Below are positions 17,494 through 26,254 of a DNA stretch of 43,702 nucleotides, piece after piece. Each line of letters begins with the position of its first letter. Position 1 is the first letter of the stretch. The notes under the pieces are model-generated. The model was not told the origin of the DNA. It made no database searches and saw only the letters and a list, made by a program, of their open reading frames with translations. The position numbers were made by a program, and so were the translations under genes. Origin of the DNA: Desulfatiglans anilini DSM 4660 (GTDB lineage Bacteria > Desulfobacterota > DSM-4660 > Desulfatiglandales > Desulfatiglandaceae); contig NZ_AULM01000030.1 of NCBI RefSeq assembly GCF_000422285.1, positions 1 to 43,702 on the forward strand, given 5' to 3'.

Positions 17494-17513
17494 GCGGGGT
17501 TGCGTGACCCGCT
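17482..17513 (-). terminator. Rho-independent terminator of the acyl-CoA dehydrogenase gene
   Basis: Read on the minus strand, AGCGGG (17513-17508) pairs with CCCGCT (17498-17493), followed by a U-rich tract from the A-run at 17485-17490. It overlaps the last codons of the convergent TpsA-like gene and lies 14 bases beyond the dehydrogenase stop. Confidence 0.65.
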
Positions 17514-17526
17514 GTCAAGCATCCTC

Positions 17527-18774
17527 TCAATAGATTTTTTCATCTTCTGCGAATGCCTCGGGTGCGTCGCTTTCATAGTCCCGCTCACGCCCGCCCTTTT
17601 TGCGCAGGGTGTACTCCCGGTACCACTCGTGGGCGGTGATCAGGGCCATCACCTCGTTCGATCCGGTCCAGATGGAGGCGAGCCCGAGGTCGCGCACGAT
17701 CCGTTCGATGGGGAAGACATTGGTGTATCCGATGCCGCCCATGACCTGCATGGCCTTGCGCGCGGCTTCCTGGCACGATTCGGTGACGAACTTCTTGGTT
17801 TCGCTTACCAGCCGGCGGATGGTGTTGGGGTCTTGACCCGACTCGATGGCCCGGGCGGTGGTGTAGACGAGCGAGCGGCTGGCATCGAGAAGGGTCGCAG
17901 CCTCCGCGACCTGGAAGCTGACCCCCTGGAACTGGTTGATGGTCTGGCCGAAGGCCTTGCGCCGGGTGGTGTACCCCGTGGCGATATCCAGGGCGGGCCG
18001 GGCGGCGCCGATGGTCATGGCGGCGGTCCCGAGGCGCTCCGGGATCATCATCGTGTTGAAGACCTTGTAGGCCCCGTTCAGCCTCCCCACGATGTTTTCC
18101 CTGGGCACCACGGCATCCTTGAAGACCAGGCGGCCGGCGCCCCCGCCGCGGCACCCCATGAGGCCGTAAAGGTAGCTGACCTCTACACCCGGCCCCCGAT
18201 CCACGACGAAGCAGGTCAGGGCCTTGTGGGGGTGGGTCTGGGGGTCGTGATCGGTGCGGGCGTAGACAAGGAAGTAGTCGGCGCCCTCCGCCCCCACAAT
18301 AAAGCGCTTCTGTCCGGTGAGTAGAAAATGGTCGCCGCTCTCGATGGCAGAGGTGGAGGTGCCGAAAAAGTCGGAGCCTCCCCGGGGTTCGGTCAGGCAC
18401 TCGGCGGCGAAGATCTTACCTGCCAGCAGCGGTTTGACATATTTCTTTTTGAGGTCGTCGCTCCCATGGAGCACAATGGCGTCGCAGACGAGTTCCGCCC
18501 CCACCCCGAAGGTGCAGGCGAAGATATAGCCGAGGGTCCCGATCTCTTCCATGACCGCGCAGGTGGCCACCCAGTCCATGCCCCGGCCGCCCCACTTCTT
18601 GGGGTAACGGCAGCCAAGGAGGTTGCGGCGTCCGGCCTCCTGCAGAAATTCCCGGGGGAAGACGATCCTTTCCCGGTCCATGTCCAGGATCATCTCCCGC
18701 GGCACCCATGCCACGAGGTCCCTGGCTTCCTCCACGATCTGTTTCTGGGCCTGGCTCAGCAGGAATTCATACAT
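17527..18774 (-). CDS. Acyl-CoA dehydrogenase
   Basis: This 415-residue cytoplasmic flavoprotein oxidises an acyl-CoA to the 2,3-enoyl-CoA and passes electrons to ETF. Family marks: LTEPRGGSD near residue 127, the RKAFGQTINQFQ helix near 272, and MQVMGGIGYTNVFPIERIVRD near 342-362. At the position of the medium-chain enzyme's catalytic Glu (before the GT/GS turn) there is Thr370 (IWTGSNE). Glu246 in PERL sits in helix G where isovaleryl- and long-chain enzymes carry their base, so catalysis probably uses Glu246. The substrate could be branched, long or aromatic-derived. It stands alone with its own terminator; 262 non-coding bases separate it from pabC. Confidence 0.92.
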   Translation of the reverse strand: MYEFLLSQAQKQIVEEARDLVAWVPREMILDMDRERIVFPREFLQEAGRRNLLGCRYPKKWGGRGMDWVATCAVMEEIGTLGYIFACTFGVGAELVCDAIVLHGSDDLKKKYVKPLLAGKIFAAECLTEPRGGSDFFGTSTSAIESGDHFLLTGQKRFIVGAEGADYFLVYARTDHDPQTHPHKALTCFVVDRGPGVEVSYLYGLMGCRGGGAGRLVFKDAVVPRENIVGRLNGAYKVFNTMMIPERLGTAAMTIGAARPALDIATGYTTRRKAFGQTINQFQGVSFQVAEAATLLDASRSLVYTTARAIESGQDPNTIRRLVSETKKFVTESCQEAARKAMQVMGGIGYTNVFPIERIVRDLGLASIWTGSNEVMALITAHEWYREYTLRKKGGRERDYESDAPEAFAEDEKIY

Positions 18775-19036
18775 CTTGGATTTTCTCCTGTGACAGACGG
18801 ATAGCTTTCAGACAAAGACCCTTCGGATTCACCCGCCTTCCGGAATGCATGGTTTGCTTCAACGGCCTTCAGGAGCGCTGCCTGGACAGCGGACTTCTAC
18901 GCTATAGGCCCGGTCGGCTGAGCGCCTGGAGGCGAAAGCCGGATCCGGCAACCGCCCTGATCTTACATGCACCGTGTGGGAACTGCAAGCAGCGCCCGTG
19001 CAAATGACAGGACCGGAAGCCTCTGCTTCGAACGCG

Positions 19037-19894
19037 TCAATTCCCGGCCACCAGCAGCCCCCGGATCCGGTCTGCGGCGTCGTGCAGGGGATCAGGGATG
19101 ATCCGCCCGTCGATCTGCACGGCCGGCATGACGCCGATGAGCGCGTTGAGCACCCAGACGGTGCCCACGTTCCGCAGGTCCGCCGGCCGGGCGGCCCGGG
19201 TATCCACGGGGGTTCCGCTTAGGCCGAGGAGGCGCCGGACCTGTTGAAGGGTGATGCCGGTGAGCTGGTGCGGGCTTTCAGGGGTCCACCAGGTCCCCCC
19301 ACTCCGGCAAAGAAGCGAGCCCGCCGCGGTTTCGCAGACCCGGCCCTCGGGGTCCAAGACCACGGCCTCGTGGCATCCGGCATCCAGCGCGGCCTGACGT
19401 GCACAAAGATAGAACAGGTAATTCAGTGACTTGTATCGGGCCAGGGGCGGTGCGTAGCTGTTCAGGTGGCAGTGCAGGCGCCAACCCTCGAGGTAATCCC
19501 GGGCCGTGGGGGGGTGATACCGTTCGGCGCTCAGAATGATGGTCGGCCTGCACGCCGTGGGAAGACCCAATCGAGGTTCCTGCCCGCGTGTGACGATGAT
19601 CTTCACCCGGGCCGCGCTTTTGCACAGGCCATTGACCTGGAGCAGGCGGGCGATGATCCCATCCCAGTGAAGGTCACCGGGTAGATTCAGGCGCAATTCT
19701 TCCGCTCCTTGTCTTAGGCGGTCGAGGTGTTGGGAGAGGTAGAGAGGCCGTCCATTTTGGGCCCGCAGGGTCTCGAAGAGCCCGTCGCCGTAAAGGAACC
19801 CGCGGTCCAGGGGATGGATCGCCGGCCGGTCTTCCGGCACGAAGCGACCGTTGAGCCAAATCCGCCTGCTGGATGGTGTGACCGATTCGCTCAT
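19037..19894 (-). CDS. pabC: Aminodeoxychorismate lyase (PabC), class IV PLP enzyme
   Basis: The protein has 285 residues of the class IV aminotransferase fold. RGFLYGDGLFETLR near residue 31 is the family N-terminal motif, and Lys155 in YKSLNYL is the expected PLP lysine. VCETAAGSLL forms the C-terminal PLP-site motif. Sequence alone could also suggest a branched-chain or D-amino-acid aminotransferase, but the operon with pabA and pabB makes 4-amino-4-deoxychorismate lyase (giving p-aminobenzoate and pyruvate for folate) the best call. Its ATG overlaps the pabB stop by four bases (ATGA). Confidence 0.87.
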   Translation of the reverse strand: MSESVTPSSRRIWLNGRFVPEDRPAIHPLDRGFLYGDGLFETLRAQNGRPLYLSQHLDRLRQGAEELRLNLPGDLHWDGIIARLLQVNGLCKSAARVKIIVTRGQEPRLGLPTACRPTIILSAERYHPPTARDYLEGWRLHCHLNSYAPPLARYKSLNYLFYLCARQAALDAGCHEAVVLDPEGRVCETAAGSLLCRSGGTWWTPESPHQLTGITLQQVRRLLGLSGTPVDTRAARPADLRNVGTVWVLNALIGVMPAVQIDGRIIPDPLHDAADRIRGLLVAGN

Positions 19895-21306
19895 GAGTGT
19901 CTCCGGCCGAGCTGCCGGTGCACCTCGAAAAGGGTTCCGGCCTTGTGGAGGGTTTCCAGAAACTCCATCTCCGGGTCCGAATCATACACGATACCGCCGC
20001 CTGCCGAAAAGCGGCATGTCCCTTGATGCACGATGGCCGTGCGGATGGCGATATTGAGGTCCAGGTTCCGGTGCAACCCGAGGTAGCCGATGCAGCCGGT
20101 GTAGACATGCCGGACGCACGGTTCGAGTTCGTCGATGATCTCCATGGCCCGTATCTTCGGACAGCCGGTGATGGAGCCGCCCGGGAAGGCGGCGCGCAGG
20201 AGACCGGCATGCGTGAGGTTAGTGATGGCTTCACCGGCCACCGTGGAGACCAGGTGGAAGACGTTCCGGTAGGCCTCCACCCGCTTGTGCGACACGACGC
20301 GGATGGTGCGCGGGCGGCAGACCCTGCCGAGGTCGTTTCGCAGGAGGTCCACAATCATGGAGAGTTCCGCATCGTCCTTGGTGCTTTGCTGGAGTTCCCT
20401 CCCGAGCCGGATGTCTTCGGCCGGGCTGCCGCCTCTGGGCCGGGTGCCTTTGATGGGCCGGGTCTCGATGGTGTCGCCCTCCCGGAAAAGAAATCGCTCC
20501 ATCGAGGTGCAGAGCACCTGGTGGTCGCCGGTGTTCAGGTAGGCGTAGAATGGGGCTGGGTTCCGTGCGAACAGGCGCTCCCAAAGGGCGAACGGATCCC
20601 CTTGCAGCTGGAAGCTGAAGCGCTGAGACAAGTTGACCTGATAGACATCCCCTGCCGCGATATATTCCCGAACGGCGGAGACGGCTGCGCGGTACGCGTC
20701 AGGGGTGAAATTGCTCTCGGTCCGGCCTGCTCTGGGAGGGGGGCCCGGCCTCAGGATCCGACGGTGAAGAGGATTCACATCCAAATCTTGATGGTTTCCA
20801 GTGCCGAGGACAAGATATCGCAGGATTCCAAGCGAGCGGTCATGGGTCAGGACCCTGGATGGGAAGGTCAGATAGAGATCGGGCAGTCCCAGGTCGTCGC
20901 GGACGGTCTGGGGGAGGGTTTCGATCCGGTTCTTGAGTTCATAGGCCAGATAGCCGACGGCTCCGCCGCCAAATGGGGCGGCCGGCAGGTTGAAATCGGG
21001 CTGCAGCCTCCAAAACAAATGGTCCAGGCATTCCAGCGGGTCACCCTGCTTTTGTTGGGTTCCAAAGGGCGTCTCGAGGGTGATGGCTTCGCCTTTGGCT
21101 TTGAAGGTGAGAAAAGGGTCCCAGGCGATGAGCGAATAGCGGCTGCAGTCCAGATCTCCTCCGCTTAGAAGGACGCAGCAACCGGGCATCCCTGCAAGGC
21201 CTCTGGCTGTCTCCAGGAAAATAGCATCCGAGGCATATTCGCAGAGGATCTCGTTCTTGAGCAGCTTGAGAGGGGCCTGACAGGAGAGCGTTCGCGAAGG
21301 CTTCAT
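19891..21306 (-). CDS. pabB: Aminodeoxychorismate synthase component I (PabB)
   Basis: This 471-residue chorismate-utilising enzyme has the signature PIKGTRPRG. The Lys286 in that motif separates PabB from anthranilate synthase TrpE, which has Ala there, because the Lys takes part in the PabB amination mechanism. LRNDLGRVC and the ITGCPKIRAMEIIDELEP segment are the conserved active-site strands. With PabA it converts chorismate and glutamine to 4-amino-4-deoxychorismate in the cytoplasm. It overlaps both neighbours by four bases, so pabA-pabB-pabC are translationally coupled. Confidence 0.94.
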   Translation of the reverse strand: MKPSRTLSCQAPLKLLKNEILCEYASDAIFLETARGLAGMPGCCVLLSGGDLDCSRYSLIAWDPFLTFKAKGEAITLETPFGTQQKQGDPLECLDHLFWRLQPDFNLPAAPFGGGAVGYLAYELKNRIETLPQTVRDDLGLPDLYLTFPSRVLTHDRSLGILRYLVLGTGNHQDLDVNPLHRRILRPGPPPRAGRTESNFTPDAYRAAVSAVREYIAAGDVYQVNLSQRFSFQLQGDPFALWERLFARNPAPFYAYLNTGDHQVLCTSMERFLFREGDTIETRPIKGTRPRGGSPAEDIRLGRELQQSTKDDAELSMIVDLLRNDLGRVCRPRTIRVVSHKRVEAYRNVFHLVSTVAGEAITNLTHAGLLRAAFPGGSITGCPKIRAMEIIDELEPCVRHVYTGCIGYLGLHRNLDLNIAIRTAIVHQGTCRFSAGGGIVYDSDPEMEFLETLHKAGTLFEVHRQLGRRHS

Positions 21307-21971
21307 GGCGCGATTTCTCCGGGGGGCGGTTGATGTTCAGCGCACGGTTGCTTCCAGCGGGGAAACCGCTCACTCACCGGCTGCGGTACGATCTGATGGG
21401 CGGGGAAGCCGGGGGCGAGCCTCAGAAAGTTTTCGGCCAGTTGCAGCCCGTACGCGCTGAAAAACGATTCCGGGTGGAACTGGACCCCCCAGATGGGCAG
21501 GTGGCGGTGCTGCAGCCCCATGATGACGCCGTCTTCGGCGTGCGCCAGGGGCTCCAGGTCGGAGCCCGGCACCACCTGAAGGGAGTGATAGCGTGCCGCC
21601 TGGAAGGGCGACGGCAGCCCTCGGAAGATGCCCCGCCCTGTGTGGTGGACCGGGGAGGCCTTGCCGTGGACCGGCAGCGGGCTTCGGACGGTCCGTCCGC
21701 CGTAGACCTCGTTGAGGATTTGCATGCCGAGGCAGACCCCCAGGAGCGGGACACGCCTGGCAAGGCGCTTGACCAGTTCTTTCGTCTCTGCAGCATCTCC
21801 GGGGGTGCCGGGCCCGGGTGAGAGACAGACCCAGTCAGGCCGAAGTCTGTCCAACTTCTGCTTGTCGATGGCGTCGTGGCGAAAGACCGGGATGTCGATG
21901 TCGAATTCCTGGAAGAGCTGCACCAGGTTGTACGTGAAAGAGTCGTAGTGGTCGATCATGACGAGCAGCAT
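21303..21971 (-). CDS. pabA: Aminodeoxychorismate synthase component II (PabA), glutamine amidotransferase
   Basis: The protein has 222 residues from the ATG at 21971, where the typical start MLLVMIDHYDSFTYN begins. The frame is open further upstream, but that part covers a terminator hairpin. The class I amidotransferase triad is Cys80 (GVCLGMQ), His166 and Glu168 (FHPESF). It releases ammonia from glutamine for PabB. The TrpG role cannot be excluded by sequence, since PabA and TrpG are near-identical in type, but no trp gene is nearby. The C-terminal 30 residues are Pro-rich and beyond the usual fold. Expression is probably set by the hairpin just upstream. Confidence 0.92.
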   Translation of the reverse strand: MLLVMIDHYDSFTYNLVQLFQEFDIDIPVFRHDAIDKQKLDRLRPDWVCLSPGPGTPGDAAETKELVKRLARRVPLLGVCLGMQILNEVYGGRTVRSPLPVHGKASPVHHTGRGIFRGLPSPFQAARYHSLQVVPGSDLEPLAHAEDGVIMGLQHRHLPIWGVQFHPESFFSAYGLQLAENFLRLAPGFPAHQIVPQPVSERFPRWKQPCAEHQPPPGEIAP

Positions 21972-21984
21972 GCGCCTTGTCTCC

Positions 21985-22026
21985 CAAAAAACAAAAAAAG
22001 CCATCCAGACCGAGTCTGGATGGCTT
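21985..22026 (-). terminator. Strong terminator hairpin in the pabABC leader (probable attenuator)
   Basis: On the minus strand a perfect 13-base-pair stem (22026-22014 with 22010-21998, three-base loop) is followed by a U-tract of 13 T interrupted by one G (21998-21985). It ends 13 bases before the pabA ATG at 21971. No minus-strand gene lies upstream to be terminated, so it most likely regulates pabABC by premature termination. Confidence 0.8.
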
Positions 22027-22031
22027 GCGCC

Positions 22032-22076
22032 TGACATCACTCCTCTATACATTGCCTCAGATCGTTCCTGATGTCA
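22032..22076 (-). promoter_or_regulatory. Inverted repeat and TTGACA box upstream of the pab attenuator
   Basis: TGACATCA and TGATGTCA form a perfect 8-base inverted repeat (22069-22076 and 22032-22039). On the minus strand TTGACA (22077-22072) overlaps the first arm and could be a -35 box, but no good -10 follows at 16-18 bases. The second arm abuts the terminator stem. The repeat may be an operator or part of an alternative leader fold. The rest of the gap up to 22352 shows nothing definite. Confidence 0.4.
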
Positions 22077-22352
22077 AGGGATCCCATGCGCGCCCGCGGC
22101 AGGACCCTGGATCCGGCGGCTTTGGGCATCGAAAGCCGGAACGGGAGCCGGGCAAGATCAAGGGACGATCCCGGACCAGCCCGGGTATCGCGTCGGGACT
22201 GCCAGGTATGAAGTGCGTGGAGGCCCTGACTGAGCCTCCCACATAGTCGTTGACAAGGCGCCGGATTGCGGGCAGGCTGAAAAACGGCGACCAGGCGGAC
22301 AGTTCTCCCCGAAATTTTTTGGCCATGGACCTGCATGGATCGATCATAGCGT

Positions 22353-23579
22353 ATGAAACAGCCCAGCATGCAGCCCGAGGACAGGGGTTCTTCACTGAAC
22401 CGCGAGGCCCTGCACAATCGCCTGTACACCCCTTCTTTCCTTATCATGGCGTTTGCCAGCTTCAGCATGGTCTCGAGTCTGGCTTCCTTCTTCCTGTTTC
22501 CTCTTTTTGTCACCGCGCGTGGCGGCTCGAAGATCGACATCGGCGTCATGATGGGTGTGATGGCCCTGGCTGCAGTGTTTTGCCGCCCCTGGGTCTCCCT
22601 GATGGTAGACCGCGCCGGCCGCAAGCGGAGCTACACCGCGGGGAGCTTCATCATGGGATCGGCCCCGCTCGCCTATCTCCTTCTGGATGGCCCTTTGACC
22701 GGCTTTTATTGGCCCCTCGTCGTGCTCAGACTGTTTCACGGCATCGGCGTGGCCCTCTGTTTCACGGCGTCCTTTACCTATATCGCCGATATCATTCCTC
22801 CCGGACGCCTCAACGAGGGGATCGGCATGTTTGGCACGTCCGGTCTGATGGGGATGGCGGTAGGCCCCCTGATCACCGAGCCGATCATCCATCGGTTTGG
22901 GTTCGATGTCTATTTTCTGGCCTGCGCAGGCATGGGGTTCCTGAGTTTTTTCCTTCATCTGCCGCTGCGGGAGACCTTTGTGTACCGTGCAGACGAGCGT
23001 CAGGCTGGTTTTTTCGAAGTGCTTCGGCGCAGAAAGATCCTCATGGTCACGATGCTGGCGTTCCTGTTCGGCATCGGGCTGGCGGGCTACGGAGGGTTCG
23101 TTGCGCCTTTCGCCCAGGCGCTGGGGATCGAGCACATCTCGGTCTATTTCGTGGCGTACACCTTTGCGGCGGTGGTTACCCGTTTTTTCGGGGGGCGGGC
23201 GGCAGACCGGGTGGGGGAGGAGCGGGTCGTTCCCTGCGCCCTTTTCATCACAGGGGGCGGACTCCTGCTGCTGACGCAGCTGGGAGGGCATGTGCTGCTC
23301 GCGATCGCAGGGCTGGTGAGCGGCTGCGGGCATGGGATCCTCTATCCGTCTTTGAACACCTTGGCCCTGCGCCGTGAACGATCCGAGGTCAGGGGCAAGA
23401 TCAACGGCATCTACACGGGCGGGATCGATCTGGGGATCTTTCTGGGCTCCGTCCTGCTCGGGTGGATCGGGGAACATGCCGGCTACCGGGCCGTTTTTGC
23501 CGTCGCCGGCGGGTCGCTCATGCTGGGGCTGGCCGTCTTCCTGTCGAGGATGCGGGTTTGGCTGGACGAGCCGGATTGA
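22353..23579 (+). CDS. Major facilitator superfamily transporter
   Basis: This 408-residue membrane protein has about 12 hydrophobic segments in two halves. The loop after helix 2 carries the MFS motif (VDRAGRKR), repeated in the second half (RAADRVGEER). A charged N-terminus precedes the first helix (SFLIMAFASFSMV). Substrate is unknown; it resembles the drug/sugar-phosphate exporter type in general layout. The ATG at 22353 lacks a clear ribosome site; ATG 22368 is an alternative. It is divergent from pabABC, so they share the intergenic region but not a transcript. Confidence 0.88.
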   Translation: MKQPSMQPEDRGSSLNREALHNRLYTPSFLIMAFASFSMVSSLASFFLFPLFVTARGGSKIDIGVMMGVMALAAVFCRPWVSLMVDRAGRKRSYTAGSFIMGSAPLAYLLLDGPLTGFYWPLVVLRLFHGIGVALCFTASFTYIADIIPPGRLNEGIGMFGTSGLMGMAVGPLITEPIIHRFGFDVYFLACAGMGFLSFFLHLPLRETFVYRADERQAGFFEVLRRRKILMVTMLAFLFGIGLAGYGGFVAPFAQALGIEHISVYFVAYTFAAVVTRFFGGRAADRVGEERVVPCALFITGGGLLLLTQLGGHVLLAIAGLVSGCGHGILYPSLNTLALRRERSEVRGKINGIYTGGIDLGIFLGSVLLGWIGEHAGYRAVFAVAGGSLMLGLAVFLSRMRVWLDEPD

Positions 23580-23860
23580 TCGAATCCGATGCCCGCGAAT
23601 CCTCTTGATGGTCCTGATGCAGGGGCTCGGATCGCCCCGAGGATGAAAGATGGCAGGGGAAAAGGTAGAGGGAGTGATGGCGCGCAGATGACATGGTGGC
23701 ATAGTTCCGGCAGCTGAGGAGGGGGTAGCTCGGGATTGACAGCAAAATGCCGACCGCTTAGTCTGAACGAACCGAGGTCATGGAGTGTCTTAGGTCGAGT
23801 CCGGTCGAACATGGGCGGGCTTGTTGCAGGAATGAATGAACGGGTTGAAGGGATCCTCTC

Positions 23861-25315
23861 ATGAAGAAAATGGGATTCAGGAATCAATGGGTTTTCGTTT
23901 TGTTGGCCGTGTGTCTTCTCATCCTTCCGGCCTGTGCGATCGACCCGGTTACCGGGCGGACCCAGCTCATGCTGATGAGCGAAGAGCAGGAAATTCAGAT
24001 GGGGAGGCAAAGCGACCAGGCGGTTTCCAAGGAATACGGCCTTTACGACAACACGCCCCTGACGGCTTATGTGGCGGGAATCGGTCAGCGGCTCGGGGGG
24101 CTTTCCCATAGGCCGCATCTGCCTTATCAGTTTGCGGTTCTGGATACGGCCGTGGTGAATGCCTTCGCCGCCCCCGGGGGCTATGTCTACATGACGCGGG
24201 GGATCCTGGGGTCCCTCAACAGCGAGGCGGAGCTGGCTGCCGTCCTGGGGCACGAACTAGGCCACATCACGGCCAGGCATTCGGCCGAGCAATACAGCCG
24301 CGCGCAGTTGGCTCAGATCGGCTTGGCCGCCGGCATGCTCTTTTCGCCGACGCTGCAACGCTTCGAGGATGCAGCTCAGACAGGGGTCCAGCTGCTTTTC
24401 CTGAGTTTCAGCCGCGAAAACGAGCGGGAGGCGGATGACCTTGGGGTGGAGTATGCCAGCAAGGCAGGGTACGACGCAAACCAGATGGCGGTTTTTTTCG
24501 AGACCCTGGAGCGGATGAATCCCTCCTCGGACCGCAGCGGTCTGCCGGAATGGTTTTCGACCCACCCGAATCCCGACGACCGGATGGGGGCGGTCAGACG
24601 CAAGACCGCTGAGTGGCAGGGTCGGCTGGGGGCCCGGCAATACCGTGTGGATCGTGAGCGTTACCTGATGCGCATTGACGGGCTCGTGTTCGGGGGCAAT
24701 CCGCGCGAGGGATATACCACCGGCGGTGTTTTCTACCATCCCGATCTCCGGTTTCAGTTCCCCGTCCCGGGCGGATGGGCCCTACAGAATACCCGTCAGG
24801 TGGTCAGGGTGATGAGCCCAAGCAAGGACGCCGCCCTCACCCTTTCGATGGCTGCTGCCGGAACGCCTCGGGATGCGGCGGGGGCTTTCGTGAGCCAGTC
24901 GGGCGCCCAGGTGGTCGATTCGGGCGAGGAAACCGTCAACGGGCTACGGGCTGTCCGCCTCGTGAGCCAGGTGCGGACGAACCAGGGGGTGCTTGGGGTA
25001 TTGTCCTACTTCATTCAGAAGGATGGCAAGATATTCGAGTTCCAGGGTTTTTGCGCCGCCGGCAGCTTCTCCTCCTACAGCCCGGTTTTTCGGCAGGCCG
25101 TGGGAGGATTCCAGGCCCTTCGAGATTCTGCCAGGATCGATGTCCGGCCGGACCGGATCCGCATCGTCAAGGCCCCTTCCTCGGGGATGCTGGGGCAGGT
25201 GCTGAGGGCCCTCGGGGCTCCGCAGGACAAGGTCGAGGAGTGGGCCCTATTGAACGGCGGATCGGTGAACACTCCGGTTGAGAAGGGTGCTCTGGTGAAG
25301 GTTATCCGCAAATAG
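23861..25315 (+). CDS. M48-family metalloprotease lipoprotein with extra C-terminal domain
   Basis: The protein has 484 residues. The signal peptide ends in the lipobox LPAC, with Cys25 the lipidated residue, so it is anchored to a membrane facing the periplasm. HELGH at 131-135 supplies two zinc ligands and the catalytic Glu. ENEREADDLGVEYASKAGYD near 188-207 holds the third ligand. The layout resembles BepA/LoiP-type periplasmic proteases that handle outer-membrane proteins. Unlike BepA, which carries TPR repeats, the region after about residue 260 looks beta-rich (FPVPGGW) with a short tail resembling LNG...LVKVI endings, and is not recognised. The 281 bases before it contain no gene. Confidence 0.88.
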   Translation: MKKMGFRNQWVFVLLAVCLLILPACAIDPVTGRTQLMLMSEEQEIQMGRQSDQAVSKEYGLYDNTPLTAYVAGIGQRLGGLSHRPHLPYQFAVLDTAVVNAFAAPGGYVYMTRGILGSLNSEAELAAVLGHELGHITARHSAEQYSRAQLAQIGLAAGMLFSPTLQRFEDAAQTGVQLLFLSFSRENEREADDLGVEYASKAGYDANQMAVFFETLERMNPSSDRSGLPEWFSTHPNPDDRMGAVRRKTAEWQGRLGARQYRVDRERYLMRIDGLVFGGNPREGYTTGGVFYHPDLRFQFPVPGGWALQNTRQVVRVMSPSKDAALTLSMAAAGTPRDAAGAFVSQSGAQVVDSGEETVNGLRAVRLVSQVRTNQGVLGVLSYFIQKDGKIFEFQGFCAAGSFSSYSPVFRQAVGGFQALRDSARIDVRPDRIRIVKAPSSGMLGQVLRALGAPQDKVEEWALLNGGSVNTPVEKGALVKVIRK

Positions 25316-25346
25316 GCCTTTTCAGAGGATGGAGGGATAGGGAGCC

Positions 25347-26177
25347 ATGCCGGAGCTTCCCGAGGTGCAGACGATCGTAGACGACCTTCTGGAGGGGGGG
25401 CTCAGGGGCGCCGTCATCACGCGAGCGGAAGTCCTGTGGCCGCGGACTGTCAGCGGGCTCACGCCCGAACAGTTTTGCAGGGGGATCGCGGGGAAGGTCG
25501 CCGCAGCTGTTCGCCGGAGGGGGAAGTTTATCGTCTTCGATCTGGCGCCTCAGGGACACCTGCTGGTTCATTTGCGTATGTCCGGCCGGCTCATTGTCGC
25601 CTCCCCCCGAGAGGCACGCTCGCCTTACGACCGGCTCGTCCTGCGGTTCGGAGCGGATCGCGAGGTGCGGCTTCACGATACGCGGAAGTTTGGACGCTGC
25701 TATCTCGTCGAGGATACCAAGGGCATTCTTGACCGGTTGGGGCCGGAACCCCTCGATCCGGATTTCAGCGTGCCGCTCTTGGCCGAGAGGCTCCGTTCCC
25801 GCAGGCGGCGCTTGAAGCCCCTTCTGCTGGATCAATCCTTTCTGGCGGGGCTCGGGAATATCTACGTCGATGAGGCCTTGTGGGAGGCGAAGCTCCATCC
25901 CTGCAGGGTCTCTGCGACCCTCACGCGCAAAGAAATCCGGGCTCTTCACAGGGCGATCGTCAAGGTGCTCGAAAAAGGCATTCGAAACAGCGGGACATCC
26001 CTCGGGCGCGGTAAGGCCAATTTCAGGTCACTGGGGGAAAAAGCGGGCAAGAACCAGGCTCATCTGGAGGTTTTCCGCCGAACCAGCGAGCCGTGCCGGC
26101 GCTGCCGCTGTCCGATCGAACGGATCGTGGTGGGGCAGCGCGGCACCCACATCTGCCCGCAATGCCAGGCCTTGTAA
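25347..26177 (+). CDS. mutM: Formamidopyrimidine-DNA glycosylase (MutM/Fpg)
   Basis: The protein has 276 residues, normal for Fpg. After Met removal the N-terminal Pro of PELPEV is the catalytic nucleophile, with Glu3 the partner. Lys60 matches the conserved lysine of the N-domain. The C-terminal zinc finger uses Cys250/253 and Cys270/273, with Arg265 in the finger hairpin (QRGTHIC). The enzyme removes 8-oxoguanine and formamidopyrimidines and nicks the abasic site. A GGGAG ribosome site precedes the ATG. It follows the M48 protease by 31 bases and may be co-transcribed with it. Confidence 0.96.
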   Translation: MPELPEVQTIVDDLLEGGLRGAVITRAEVLWPRTVSGLTPEQFCRGIAGKVAAAVRRRGKFIVFDLAPQGHLLVHLRMSGRLIVASPREARSPYDRLVLRFGADREVRLHDTRKFGRCYLVEDTKGILDRLGPEPLDPDFSVPLLAERLRSRRRRLKPLLLDQSFLAGLGNIYVDEALWEAKLHPCRVSATLTRKEIRALHRAIVKVLEKGIRNSGTSLGRGKANFRSLGEKAGKNQAHLEVFRRTSEPCRRCRCPIERIVVGQRGTHICPQCQAL

Positions 26178-26254
26178 GGGGCGCGTTGCGCGGCCCCGTC
26201 ACCGGTGCCTTGGCCTGGCTGGAAACGTCGGATGATTGTGCCTTTTCGCTATCC

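Noticed and set aside
21972-22052. N-terminal extension of PabA (MYRGVMSG...) read through the hairpin.
   Set aside because: It consists of hairpin and U-tract sequence; the family start lies at 21971.
26178-26197. GC-rich hairpin directly after mutM as a terminator.
   Set aside because: The stem is imperfect and no T-run follows on either strand.
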